Positions 56,068-64,000 of a DNA stretch of 64,000 nucleotides are shown in pieces; position 1 is the stretch's first letter; each line of letters opens with the position of its first letter. The translations under genes were made by a program, and so were the position numbers. The notes under the pieces were generated by a model that saw only the letters and a list, made by a program, of their open reading frames with translations, did not search any database and had not been told where the DNA came from. Source of the stretch: a bacterium. Its GTDB lineage: Bacteria; Verrucomicrobiota; Verrucomicrobiia; Limisphaerales; UBA11358. The stretch is taken from the NCBI GenBank assembly GCA_021780905.1, contig JAJXXW010000050.1, positions 1 to 64,000 on the forward strand. The letters run 5' to 3'.

Positions 56068-57744
56068 TCATTTCAAAAGGTAGAAGCCGATGCGGTTGGT
56101 AGCCGTGTTCAGGAGATTGGTCGTCAGCTGGCCATTGACGTCATAAAGGCCGGTGCAATTGGTCTCCCATTGGCTGACGGGCAATGTCAGGTCCGTGCTT
56201 TGCAGCAAGGTCCACACGCCGCCCGGTGTGCCGTTGGTCACGGTGAAACTCAGCGTCGTCCCGCTCACATTGATGGCGCTAAATCTCGGCCGGCTGGCGC
56301 GCCAGCCGGTGAAGTCACTTATCCCAACCCGGTTGTTGCTGACGTCCCAAAAATAAACCGGGCAGAAAAAATAAATCGAATTGCCGAGGCTGATTCGGGT
56401 GGGCGGAAAGTCGGTCTGGACGGTCCACGGCACACTGCTGTTCCAGTCGCCGGCAATGACGATGCCGGGAGCAGGCGGCGCGGAAAAGTTATCGGTGCTC
56501 GAATAATTGTAGTAAATGGTTTTTCCAGTGTCAGAGGTGAAGTTAACCCGGACGTTTTGGCCGCCGACCAAACACCGCGATTGTGCGGCATAGGTCCCCG
56601 TTCGCCAGGGCGGCCCGTTGGTGGTGAAGTAAGCGCTGTAGGCATTCCGCTGGGGATCATTCGTCGCGATTTTCATGTTTAGCTCCGGCGCCCCACAATC
56701 CACCGTCGCCGTCAAGCCAGTCACCACGAGGTCCGGCACCGCATTGGAAAAGCTGAAAGTGATGCCAAATCCCGGGACCCGATACGGGCAGTAACCCGTG
56801 AAGCCGGTCATCGGCGGCAAATCGGAACGCCAGTTCAGGTTGGTCGTGAGTTGGGGATTCGGCCCGATTTGCAGATAGGATTTGGCGCACGCCCAGCTCA
56901 ATTGAAAATTTTGCAACACCTCGGAAACCATCCCTAGGCCAACATTGTTTGTGGGCGAATATTGTTGCGCTAGGGCAAATGGGAACGATGGCCGTGACAC
57001 CGCCCAAGGCGTCAAACTCGGGAAAGCGCCCATGATTGAATTTCCAAATGAAGCCGTCCGGTCATCTGGCGCGTTCAAACGCGCGAAGAAGACAAAGTTG
57101 GTCAGAGTGTAGGTTGCGGTGCCGTCGGCACTTGCCAGGGCAAGCGTGCCTTGGACCAAGTCGGCGGGTTTGCCCCAACTGTCGGTGGTGTTCGTTTGCA
57201 GCACGGTAATGTTGTTGGTGTTAATAGCTCCGTAGGGAATGCAGGTGTCCCAGCTTCCAGTATCAAAGAAAATTTCGTAGGGCGTCGTGCCGCTAATGGC
57301 GGGACCGGAGAGCGAAACGCAAAAATCGTTTTTCCGGTAAAGCGCATCCCGCAGCGGAATCATTTTGGCGTAGGCCGGGTTGAGCGGAAGGGTTGCCTTG
57401 TAGAATTCAGAATTGAAGGTCAGCCCCCGAACCTGGGTGCTGCCATCCGCCAGCACCACCACCGCCAGGGGCACAGTTTGAATACCGTAAGGACAATCCG
57501 TCTGCGTTTGCAACACGCCATTGCTGAGCGTGAGGCCCCAACTCGCGCCCGCCGAGTTGGTCCAACGCAGGTTGGAGCCGTTGAGGACAATATCCACTTG
57601 GTGCCAGCCGTTCTCAACGGGGTAATGGGTGTAGTGCTTGACTAAATCTGTCGGCTGGATGCTTTGCGCCCGTGCCGAGACGCTCGTGAGCAGGCAAAGG
57701 CACAGCCGGGTGAAGGTTTTTAGTGAGCTAGCCCTAATTGTCAT
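56068..57744 (-). CDS. secreted pepsin-like aspartic peptidase homologue
   Basis: 558 residues with a signal peptide (about 1-26). Two aspartate motifs are placed as in pepsin: D161 in FFDTGSWDTCIP and D349 in ATVDCGAPELNM, 188 residues apart (183 in pepsin, D32 and D215). The segment ASFGNSIMGAFPS resembles the pepsin GILGLAYPS loop, and LGNSIYFFCPVYFWDVSNNRVGIS matches its C-terminal FFRxYYxVFDxxNxxVG strand. The second site has Cys-Gly-Ala in place of the usual Thr-Gly-Thr/Ser. A C-terminal tail resembles the FYR-type module (IGFYLLK). Catalysis is plausible but unproved; the fold assignment is by eye. Confidence 0.7.
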   Translation of the reverse strand: MTIRASSLKTFTRLCLCLLTSVSARAQSIQPTDLVKHYTHYPVENGWHQVDIVLNGSNLRWTNSAGASWGLTLSNGVLQTQTDCPYGIQTVPLAVVVLADGSTQVRGLTFNSEFYKATLPLNPAYAKMIPLRDALYRKNDFCVSLSGPAISGTTPYEIFFDTGSWDTCIPYGAINTNNITVLQTNTTDSWGKPADLVQGTLALASADGTATYTLTNFVFFARLNAPDDRTASFGNSIMGAFPSLTPWAVSRPSFPFALAQQYSPTNNVGLGMVSEVLQNFQLSWACAKSYLQIGPNPQLTTNLNWRSDLPPMTGFTGYCPYRVPGFGITFSFSNAVPDLVVTGLTATVDCGAPELNMKIATNDPQRNAYSAYFTTNGPPWRTGTYAAQSRCLVGGQNVRVNFTSDTGKTIYYNYSSTDNFSAPPAPGIVIAGDWNSSVPWTVQTDFPPTRISLGNSIYFFCPVYFWDVSNNRVGISDFTGWRASRPRFSAINVSGTTLSFTVTNGTPGGVWTLLQSTDLTLPVSQWETNCTGLYDVNGQLTTNLLNTATNRIGFYLLK

Positions 57745-57780
57745 TATGACTGAATGATGCCCGCCCGACAGGAATAGTTT

Positions 57781-58842
57781 TTAATCCACGTTCGGATAGG
57801 AGCCGAGAATTTTCACGAAGTTGCAATGTTTGCCGAGATGCGCGATGGCGTTGGCGACTTTGGCGTCCTGATAATGTCCGGCGCAGTCAATGAAGAAGAA
57901 ATATTCCCACGCCTTGCGTTTGCTGGGGCGGGATTCAATCTTGGACATGTTGATCTTGAATTTCTTGAACGCCGCGATGGCCTCGTGCAGCGCGCCGGAT
58001 TTGTCAGCCACGCTCAACATCAGGCTCGTGCGGTCATCGCCGGTCGGCGGACTGCACGTGCGGCCAAGAACAATGAAGCGCGTGACATTGACGAAATTGT
58101 CCTGGATGTCCTGCGCCAAAATCTTCAGCCCGTATTTTTCCGCCGCCAGCACGCCGCCGAGCGCGGCGGAGAATTTTTCCCTGGCCGCCAGTTCCGCCGA
58201 GCGCGCATTGGAGGAGGTTTCGACGATTTCCACGCGCGGCAGATTTTTCGCGAGCCAGCCGCGGCATTGCGCGAGCGACTGCGGATGCACATAAAGCTTT
58301 TTAATTTTTGCACGTGGCGAATTGCTCATCAGGCATTGCTGAATCTTCAGCAGCACCTGCGAGACGATTTTCAAATCGCTGTCCACAAACATGTCGAGCG
58401 TGTGCGTGACAACGCCTTCGGTGGAATTTTCCACCGGCACCACGCCGTAATCCGCGCTCTTTTTGGCGACCTCGGTAAACACGTCGCCGATGGTTTTCTG
58501 CGCGGAGTAATTCAAACTCGCGCCAAATTTTTGAATCGCCGCCTGATGGGTGAACGTCGCCTCCGGCCCGAAATACGCGATGGTCATCGATTTCTCCAGT
58601 GCGAGGGCGCTGGACATGATTTCGCGGTAGATGGCGCGCAATTGTTCCGCCGTCAGCGGCCCGGTGTTTTGCGCGCAGACGCGGTCGAACACGGCGCGCT
58701 CGCGGTGCGGCGCGTAAATCTCCTCGCCCGCCGCCAGCTTGATGTCGCCGATGGCGAGAACGTGTCGAGTGCGGGCGTTCAGCAGCCGGACAATCTGCGT
58801 GTCCAGCTTGTCAATCGCCTGACGATGCTTGGAAAGGCTCAT
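57781..58842 (-). CDS. pheA: chorismate mutase / prephenate dehydratase (P-protein)
   Basis: 353 residues: AroQ chorismate mutase (about 1-85), prephenate dehydratase (about 88-265; FGPEATFTHQAA, GVVPVENSTEGVV, NVTRFIVLG) and ACT domain (about 275-350, with the phenylalanine-binding ESRP in KIESRPSKRKAWEYFFFIDC). It makes phenylpyruvate from chorismate and should be inhibited by Phe. It is divergent from trpE, so both aromatic branches lie together. Confidence 0.95.
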   Translation of the reverse strand: MSLSKHRQAIDKLDTQIVRLLNARTRHVLAIGDIKLAAGEEIYAPHRERAVFDRVCAQNTGPLTAEQLRAIYREIMSSALALEKSMTIAYFGPEATFTHQAAIQKFGASLNYSAQKTIGDVFTEVAKKSADYGVVPVENSTEGVVTHTLDMFVDSDLKIVSQVLLKIQQCLMSNSPRAKIKKLYVHPQSLAQCRGWLAKNLPRVEIVETSSNARSAELAAREKFSAALGGVLAAEKYGLKILAQDIQDNFVNVTRFIVLGRTCSPPTGDDRTSLMLSVADKSGALHEAIAAFKKFKINMSKIESRPSKRKAWEYFFFIDCAGHYQDAKVANAIAHLGKHCNFVKILGSYPNVD

Positions 58843-58991
58843 GCCGAGAAAGAATGAAGAATGAAGAATGAAGAAGCAAGCACCGTGGCATTCGCCGTTT
58901 TGCGCCGAGGATCCATGTCGGTTTGGCGGGCCGGTCCGATTTCAGCAGGCTTCGGGCTTTTATTTTCCACCGGCATCGGCTAAAATGACTC

Positions 58992-60494
58992 ATGTATTCG
59001 CCGACTGCCGATGACTTTTTGAAGCTCGCGACCCAGGGAAACCTCATACCCGTCGCGCGCCGCATCCTGGCCGACCTCGAAACGCCGCTCTCGGCCTACC
59101 GCAAAATCCGCGGCGCGGGCGAATCGTTTCTGTTCGAATCCGTCGAGGGCGGCGAGCACATCGGGCGCTACTCGTTCGTCGGCTGCAACCCGCGCGCGGT
59201 CATCCGGCAGGACGGCCAGCACGTCCAGGTCATCGAAAACGGCCGCATCATCGAAAGCGCCGTGGTCGGCCAGGACGTGAAGGACGGACTTGAAATCGTC
59301 GAGCGCATCATGAAGAAATATCGCGCCGTGGCGGTGCCTGGTTTGCCGCGTTTCACTGGTGGTGCGGTCGGTTTTATCGGCTACGAATTCATCCATGACG
59401 TCGAGCCGTCCGTGCCGCGCCCGGCGCACGACGAGCTGAAAACGCCGGTGATGTATTTTCTCGTGGCCGACCAGCTTCTGATTTTTGACCGCGTGCAGCA
59501 GACGATCACGATTCTGGTGAACGCGATTTTGGATGACGCTGAAAATCCCGCCGAAGCCTACGAAAATGCCACCGGCGAAATCGACCGCTTGGTCGCCTTG
59601 CTCGAACAACCGAGCGAGCACGCGGCCATCAGCGTGACTCGCGAAGTGGCAAATGTGGATTTTGTCTCCAATCAGACCAAGGAAAAATTTGTCGCCAACG
59701 TCGAGGCGTCCAAAAAATTCATCACCGCCGGTGACATTATCCAGGTGGTCGGCTCGCAGCGTTTTTCCGCGCCGGTCACGGCGTCGCCGCTGGACATTTA
59801 CCGCGCGGTGCGGAACGTGAACCCGTCGCCGTATCTGTTTTTGTTGGAGCTGGACGGCTTTGCGCTTGTGGGGGCCTCGCCGGAACTTCATGTGCGTTGC
59901 GAGGAAGGCAAAGTGGAGATCCGCCCGATTGCCGGCACCCGGCGGCGCGGCAGGAGCGAGACCGAAGACGCCGCGCTCGAAAAGGAACTGCTCGCCGACC
60001 CGAAGGAGCGCGCCGAGCACGTCATGCTCGTGGACCTAGCGCGCAACGACATCGGCCGCGTATGCGATTTCGGCAGCGTGTCGGTGAAGGATTTGATGTT
60101 CATCGAGCGATACAGCCACGTCATGCACATCGTCTCACAGGTGGAAGGCCAATTGTCCGCCGGCAAATCAAACTACGATCTGATGCGCGCGACGTTTCCC
60201 GCCGGCACGGTCAGCGGCGCGCCGAAAATCCGGGCCATGCAGATCATTTCCGAACTGGAACAGACCACGCGGGGCACCTACGCCGGCTGCGTCGGCTATT
60301 TTTCCTTCAACGGCAACCTTGATACCTGTATCACCATCCGCACCGCGCTCATCAAGGATGGCAAAGCTTATGTGCAGGCCGGCGGCGGCTGGGTGAATGA
60401 TTCCACGCCGGAAGGCGAGTTTCAGGAGACCGTCAACAAATCCATGGCCATGCGGAAAGCCATCGCAATGGCGGAGAATTTTTCCAAGGCGTGA
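58992..60494 (+). CDS. trpE: anthranilate synthase component I
   Basis: 500 residues with the chorismate-binding core: NPSPYLFLLELDGFALVGASPE, RPIAGTRRRG, LVDLARNDIGRV, HVMHIVSQVEG and ATFPAGTVSGAPKIRAM. The N-terminal regulatory part has the SVEGGEHIGRYSF element of the LLES-type Trp site. It converts chorismate and ammonia/glutamine to anthranilate. The trpG partner is not adjacent. Confidence 0.93.
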   Translation: MYSPTADDFLKLATQGNLIPVARRILADLETPLSAYRKIRGAGESFLFESVEGGEHIGRYSFVGCNPRAVIRQDGQHVQVIENGRIIESAVVGQDVKDGLEIVERIMKKYRAVAVPGLPRFTGGAVGFIGYEFIHDVEPSVPRPAHDELKTPVMYFLVADQLLIFDRVQQTITILVNAILDDAENPAEAYENATGEIDRLVALLEQPSEHAAISVTREVANVDFVSNQTKEKFVANVEASKKFITAGDIIQVVGSQRFSAPVTASPLDIYRAVRNVNPSPYLFLLELDGFALVGASPELHVRCEEGKVEIRPIAGTRRRGRSETEDAALEKELLADPKERAEHVMLVDLARNDIGRVCDFGSVSVKDLMFIERYSHVMHIVSQVEGQLSAGKSNYDLMRATFPAGTVSGAPKIRAMQIISELEQTTRGTYAGCVGYFSFNGNLDTCITIRTALIKDGKAYVQAGGGWVNDSTPEGEFQETVNKSMAMRKAIAMAENFSKA

Positions 60495-60525
60495 AACCCG
60501 GGCGAGCCAATCGCCGTGCTCCTCC

Positions 60526-62970
60526 TCACCAGGGCTGACGGAGGCGGAAGAAGCGGTTGCCTTCAGTCACCGGTAGATTCAAGGTGGCTCCCTCCGGGCC
60601 GCCTACCGGCAGATTGGTCACCACCGTCCATTGCGCGCCGGAACCCAGCGTCGCCGATTGTTCCACCACGGCATCGGGCAAAAGGGACGGCCAAGCCAGG
60701 CTTAAAGCCGCATTGGTTGTCGCGGCCAGCGCCAAGGCAACCGGGCCGGTGACGGGCAGGCTGCCGCCGTTGGTTGCACTGGCGTTGCCAATGGTCGCCA
60801 CGACGCTCCACGAATAATTTCCCGGCACGGCAAAGGTATGCTGGGCGAACTGGTTGGTGTTGGCGGCCGAACCGTCGCCGAAATTCCAGATGAACGTCAC
60901 TGCGTTGGTATTATTCGTCACCGTCGGGACCGCCGCGAAGGCGACGGGCCAGCCGGCCGGGGCGTCCGGCGCAACGTGCGTGACCAGGCCCAACGAATAC
61001 GGCCCTTGCGCCACGGTCACGGTGCCGGTGGCAAGCAACGAATTTTTCGAGCCGTCCCACGCCGCATAGGTGAACGTGTCGCGGCCGACAAAGCCGGCGT
61101 TCGGGAAATAGGTCAGCACGTTGCTGCTCACGCCGAGCGAGCCGTTGGCCGGCTGCGAAATCACCCGCAGCGTGTAGTTGGTGATGGCCGTGACGGCGAC
61201 CGGCAGCGCCACCGGCGTGGCGTTGTCCGTGTTGGTCGCGACAATGCTGACGACCGGCGCGGCGTTGGTGTTGGAGGTGTCGTTGGACGGACCTTCGTGA
61301 CAGGTGTAACAGCCGATGATTGCGCCACGGAAAAACGCCGTAGAGTTCATGGTGCGGTCGGCCTGCATCCGTGAGAGCACGGTGCCGCGATAATCCCTGC
61401 CGTGGCAGGGCTGGCATTGGGTGCGCGACAGGACGCCGTTGTTGACGAGGTCGTGATGGTTGCTGACCCAGGTGGTTCCGACGGGATGCATTCCGTGCGG
61501 TCCGCCCAAATAATTCGTCGAGGTGGTGGTGTGGCAGACGGAACATTCCGCCAGCACGCCGGCATGACCTTGGAGCTTGATATTCCGCACATTGTCGTTG
61601 GCGTGGATGCTGGGAAATTCCGCGTGCGTCGAGCCGTGGCAGGCCGCGCATTGCAAGCCCCCGTGACCGACGGAAAAACGGTAGAGCGAGAGATTCCACG
61701 GCGTCGGCGGCGTGTTGGCCGACGTGGCAAAAGTCAGGTCCGAGTTCGTGCGATAAATCCCGTTGTTCGTGTCCGTAAATGCGGAGGTGAAACGGATGAC
61801 CGGGTTGGTCGCGCTGACGTGGCATTGGCCGCAATTCGGCTCCATGAACCAGCCGATGCGCTGCGGAAACGGCGTGCCGACGCTGCTCATGTTGCCGTGA
61901 CAGCTCTGGCATTGCATTTCCATCGAGCCATCCGCCGCAATCGCGCCGCCCATCGCGCCGCGCAGACAGCGCGTCGTCGAACCGGGATGACAGCGGTAGC
62001 AGGCCGAACGGTTGGCGGAACTGTCGAGCGTCATGTTGGAAATGGGGTCAATGGCGTGCGCGTGAAATTTGTGAACCGCTTCCGTCAACGGCGGAATGCC
62101 GGCGATGCCGCCGCCGCCGAGCGCCTCGCTCGCGTGGCACGCCGCGCAGAGCACCGGTTTGCCCTCCGCCACCACGCCGCGATAAAGTCCCTGCGGGTTG
62201 AAATGATTGGCCGCCAGTGCGGCGGCATAAACCACGGCGTGGGACGCGAAGTTTCTTTCGTCGTGCAGCCGCAAGATGTTCAGCCGGAAATCGCGTTCCT
62301 GAAGGCCGTCCCAAACCCAGCCGGCGGCCGGTTGCGCGGCAGCCACCGAGCCGGAGGCGTGGCAGGCGCGGCAGTCCATTTCGTCGGAGACGGGCAGCAC
62401 GATGTCGTTCGTGGCGATGGGCGTCGCGCCGTTCCAGGCGATTTGCCGCATCATCGGATACGGATTTTTTTTGCCGGCGTCGTCGTAGGGCGTAATCGGA
62501 ATGCCGTAGGCGTGGAACCAGTTGACCGGCGTGAAGACGCCGGCCACCGGCGCGTCATTTTGCTCAAAAATCATGGCCTGCGGCGTGTTGTTCGCGCCAG
62601 GCATCATCCAGAATAAATTCGTGTTTGGGAACGGCAGGCCTTGGTCGGCGGCCACCGCGCCGAACAGTTGCGGCGCGTATTGCAGCCAGTTCCCCTTGCC
62701 GACGGAGGACTTGTTGATCGAGCCGGCCGGGTCGGCCACGGCCTGGTAGGTGACGGTGTAGCCGGCACCGTTGGTGACGAGCTTGTCGCCGACAATCAGT
62801 TGCGCCTCAATCGTGTTGTAAGGCGGCAGAATGCTGAACACCGAGTAATCACTGTCCATGCAGTGCATGCCGAGATTGTTCCAGCCGAGCACCTGGTTGC
62901 TGGCGGCCCCGCTGATCGAGGCGCTGGTGCAGAGCAGAAGCGCCAGCCGGAAGCACGAGAATTTTTTCAT
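60526..62970 (-). CDS. secreted multiheme cytochrome c (nine CxxCH) with PKD-like C-terminus
   Basis: 814 residues, signal peptide about 1-22. It starts GWNNLGMHCMDSDYSVFSILPPYNTIEAQ, typical of a Verrucomicrobial/Planctomycete cytochrome group. Nine CxxCH heme sites are visible (CRACH, CAACH, CYRCH, CQSCH, CGQCH, CAACH, CSVCH, CQPCH, CYTCH) between about 195 and 560. The rest has a cadherin-like (GFVGRDTFTYAAWDG) and a PKD-like domain (FIWNFGDGSAANTNQFAQHTFAVPGNYSW), and it ends FFRLRQPW. It may carry electrons in the periplasm or outside the cell. It is convergent with trpE; 60495-60525 is the gap. Confidence 0.88.
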   Translation of the reverse strand: MKKFSCFRLALLLCTSASISGAASNQVLGWNNLGMHCMDSDYSVFSILPPYNTIEAQLIVGDKLVTNGAGYTVTYQAVADPAGSINKSSVGKGNWLQYAPQLFGAVAADQGLPFPNTNLFWMMPGANNTPQAMIFEQNDAPVAGVFTPVNWFHAYGIPITPYDDAGKKNPYPMMRQIAWNGATPIATNDIVLPVSDEMDCRACHASGSVAAAQPAAGWVWDGLQERDFRLNILRLHDERNFASHAVVYAAALAANHFNPQGLYRGVVAEGKPVLCAACHASEALGGGGIAGIPPLTEAVHKFHAHAIDPISNMTLDSSANRSACYRCHPGSTTRCLRGAMGGAIAADGSMEMQCQSCHGNMSSVGTPFPQRIGWFMEPNCGQCHVSATNPVIRFTSAFTDTNNGIYRTNSDLTFATSANTPPTPWNLSLYRFSVGHGGLQCAACHGSTHAEFPSIHANDNVRNIKLQGHAGVLAECSVCHTTTSTNYLGGPHGMHPVGTTWVSNHHDLVNNGVLSRTQCQPCHGRDYRGTVLSRMQADRTMNSTAFFRGAIIGCYTCHEGPSNDTSNTNAAPVVSIVATNTDNATPVALPVAVTAITNYTLRVISQPANGSLGVSSNVLTYFPNAGFVGRDTFTYAAWDGSKNSLLATGTVTVAQGPYSLGLVTHVAPDAPAGWPVAFAAVPTVTNNTNAVTFIWNFGDGSAANTNQFAQHTFAVPGNYSWSVVATIGNASATNGGSLPVTGPVALALAATTNAALSLAWPSLLPDAVVEQSATLGSGAQWTVVTNLPVGGPEGATLNLPVTEGNRFFRLRQPW

Positions 62971-63042
62971 GGCGTGAAACCGGGGCGTGGACGTTCGGTT
63001 TAAACTTGCCGCCGGCTCAAGGTTTTATTATTCTTATATCAC

Positions 63043-63064
63043 CATATTCTTATTTGGCAATATG
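63043..63064. promoter_or_regulatory. candidate operator (CATATT-N10-AATATG)
   Basis: A perfect 6-bp inverted repeat lies in an AT-rich patch (63025-63064) in otherwise GC-rich DNA and overlaps the ATG of the ArsR-type gene. That is a typical layout for self-repression. No binding data; this is an inference. Confidence 0.5.
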
Positions 63065-63409
63065 TCAAGCGCAAAAAATAAAAAAAACCTTTCGCCCGCC
63101 CAGTTGGCGGCCGTTTCCCGGGTGTTTGCCGCCCTGGCCGAACCCAGCCGGCTGGTGCTGCTGCAAACCTTGCAGGGCGGGCCGCTCACGGTGACCGAAC
63201 TGGTCGAGGCCTCCGGCCTGAAGCAGGCGAATGTGTCCAAGCACCTGGCGCTTCTGCATGATCACCGCTTGGTGAAGCGCCAGCGGGACGGCATTTTAAT
63301 CCGCTACGAAATCGCCGATCCCCTGATTTTTTCCCTGTGCAACCTGGTCTGCAGCAAGATGGAAAAAGACGTCAAACAGGCGGCCGCCGTGTTTCATCCC
63401 GAAATTTGA
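63062..63409 (+). CDS. ArsR-family transcriptional regulator
   Basis: 115 residues with a winged helix-turn-helix: VFAALAEPSRLVLLQTLQ, LTVTELVEASGLKQANVSKHLALLHDHRLVKRQRDG, IRYEIADPLIFSLCNLVCSKM. Two cysteines near the C-terminus could bind metal or a redox signal, but the classic ELCVCDL metal motif is absent. It is convergent with cydB (19 bases between), so it may control cyd genes, itself, or the cytochrome. Confidence 0.85.
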   Translation: MSSAKNKKNLSPAQLAAVSRVFAALAEPSRLVLLQTLQGGPLTVTELVEASGLKQANVSKHLALLHDHRLVKRQRDGILIRYEIADPLIFSLCNLVCSKMEKDVKQAAAVFHPEI

Positions 63410-63427
63410 ACTGCCCCGGCCGCGATT

Positions 63428-64000
63428 TCAATAACTCATTCGGTCCAGCTTCACCTTGCCCCGGAAAATCCAGTAGATGCAAATGGTGTAGGCGATCACC
63501 AGCATGATGCCGAGTGTTTTTGGCGACGACGTGGCATCTTAAATCATCAGGCTATTCTCCGGATTCGGCAGGCTGTAAATCATGTTCGGAAAAATGTTGA
63601 GCGCGAACAACGCCATCAGCGTCACGATGGTCGCGCACGACGAAAGAAACGCCTTGCCGTTGTTGCCGTGATGAAATTCGCGCGGGATGTTGGCGATGGC
63701 CAGCATGTTCGCCAGGGCAACGCTGAACAGCCGCGGATTTTCCCGGACGCGCGCCGCCGTGTGCGGCACATACAACAACGTTACCATCGTGAGCGTCACG
63801 GCACAGACGACGAAGAAGATGATGCAGCGCATGGCCCAGACGCGCAGCTGGTCGTGCAGTTCGCCTTCCGTTTTCATCACGCCGCAAATCGCGCCGTGCA
63901 TCACGAACAGCGCCACGGTCGTCACGCCGACCAGCAGCGGATACGGTGACAGCAGGCCGAGGAACGTTCCGGCAAATTCGCCGCTGGCGTCCACCGGCAC
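63428..64000 (-). pseudogene. cydB: cytochrome bd oxidase subunit II (cydB) 3' part, in-frame stop
   Basis: The visible 5' side is cut by the window. The 153 residues to a TAA at 63541-63539 are typical CydB membrane helices (GVTTVALFVMHGAICGVMKTEGELHDQLR, FALNIFPNMIYSLPNPENSLMI). In the same frame the match continues after the stop: DATSSPKTLGIMLVIA, then YTICIYWIFRGKVKLD to a TGA at 63430-63428. The family has a Trp or Tyr at the TAA (for example SLTMWDATSS in E. coli). About eight residues of the last helix are also missing. A truncated gene, a sequencing error or readthrough are all possible. Confidence 0.8.

Noticed and set aside
58855..58885. GAATGAA tandem units upstream of pheA
   Set aside because: A short simple-sequence repeat of three to four units; no evidence for a regulatory role.

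Overview
The window is GC-rich chromosomal DNA that looks like a free-living member of the Verrucomicrobiota, probably near the Pedosphaera/Limisphaerales group. This is inferred from gene content. There is an operon laid out like the Akkermansia Amuc_1098-1101 pilus-like locus. There are many very large Asn/Thr-rich secreted proteins built from S53, Calx-beta, delta-60 and DUF11-type modules, several of which end in an FYR/FFR tail. A TIGR03790 protein, DUF1080 and DUF2341/sialate esterase proteins point the same way. No rRNA, convincing tRNA, CRISPR array or intact mobile element was seen.

Layout. 1-232: decayed DNA-methyltransferase fragment. 319-3894 (minus): metallo-beta-lactamase-fold hydrolase, GH5 glycosidase and TIGR03790 protein. 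4034-9922: recN, a fumarase beta-type protein, lplA (minus) and the homodimeric pyruvate dehydrogenase E1 gene. 9996-11458: protein kinase, IS21 remnant and a terminator. 11459-40927 is a continuous 29.5-kb run on the minus strand. It starts at 40927 with pilM/pilN-like, Amuc_1100-like, Amuc_1099-like and secretin genes, then a 5'-3' exonuclease. It continues with five giant secreted proteins, two of them S53 peptidases and one of 3681 residues, and ends with coaE. 41094-46844: acylphosphatase, phosphoesterase, GT9 glycosyltransferase, DUF1080 protein, CCA-adding enzyme, TIM-barrel protein and S21. 47243-52608: recF, then a lower-GC islet with a sialate-esterase-like gene between ISL3 and IS4 remnants. 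52609-60494: trpS, rlmI-like, kpsF-like, a pepsin-like aspartic peptidase homologue, pheA and trpE. 60526-64000: a nine-heme cytochrome, an ArsR-type regulator, and the 3' end of cydB carrying an in-frame stop.

Most notable points. (a) One P-domain appears to be split between the giant protein and the S53 gene next to it, as if a 1.74-kb peptidase module had been inserted into an ancestral gene. (b) A pilus/secretin operon is collinear with the giant secreted proteins. (c) A bacterial protein has the pepsin fold signature, with D161 and D349 in DTGS and DCGA motifs. (d) Palindromic repeat elements are inserted in frame in cca and lplA. (e) cydB has a TAA in place of a usually aromatic codon and a shortened last helix.

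The protein names come from motif and family recognition by eye; no database search was run.
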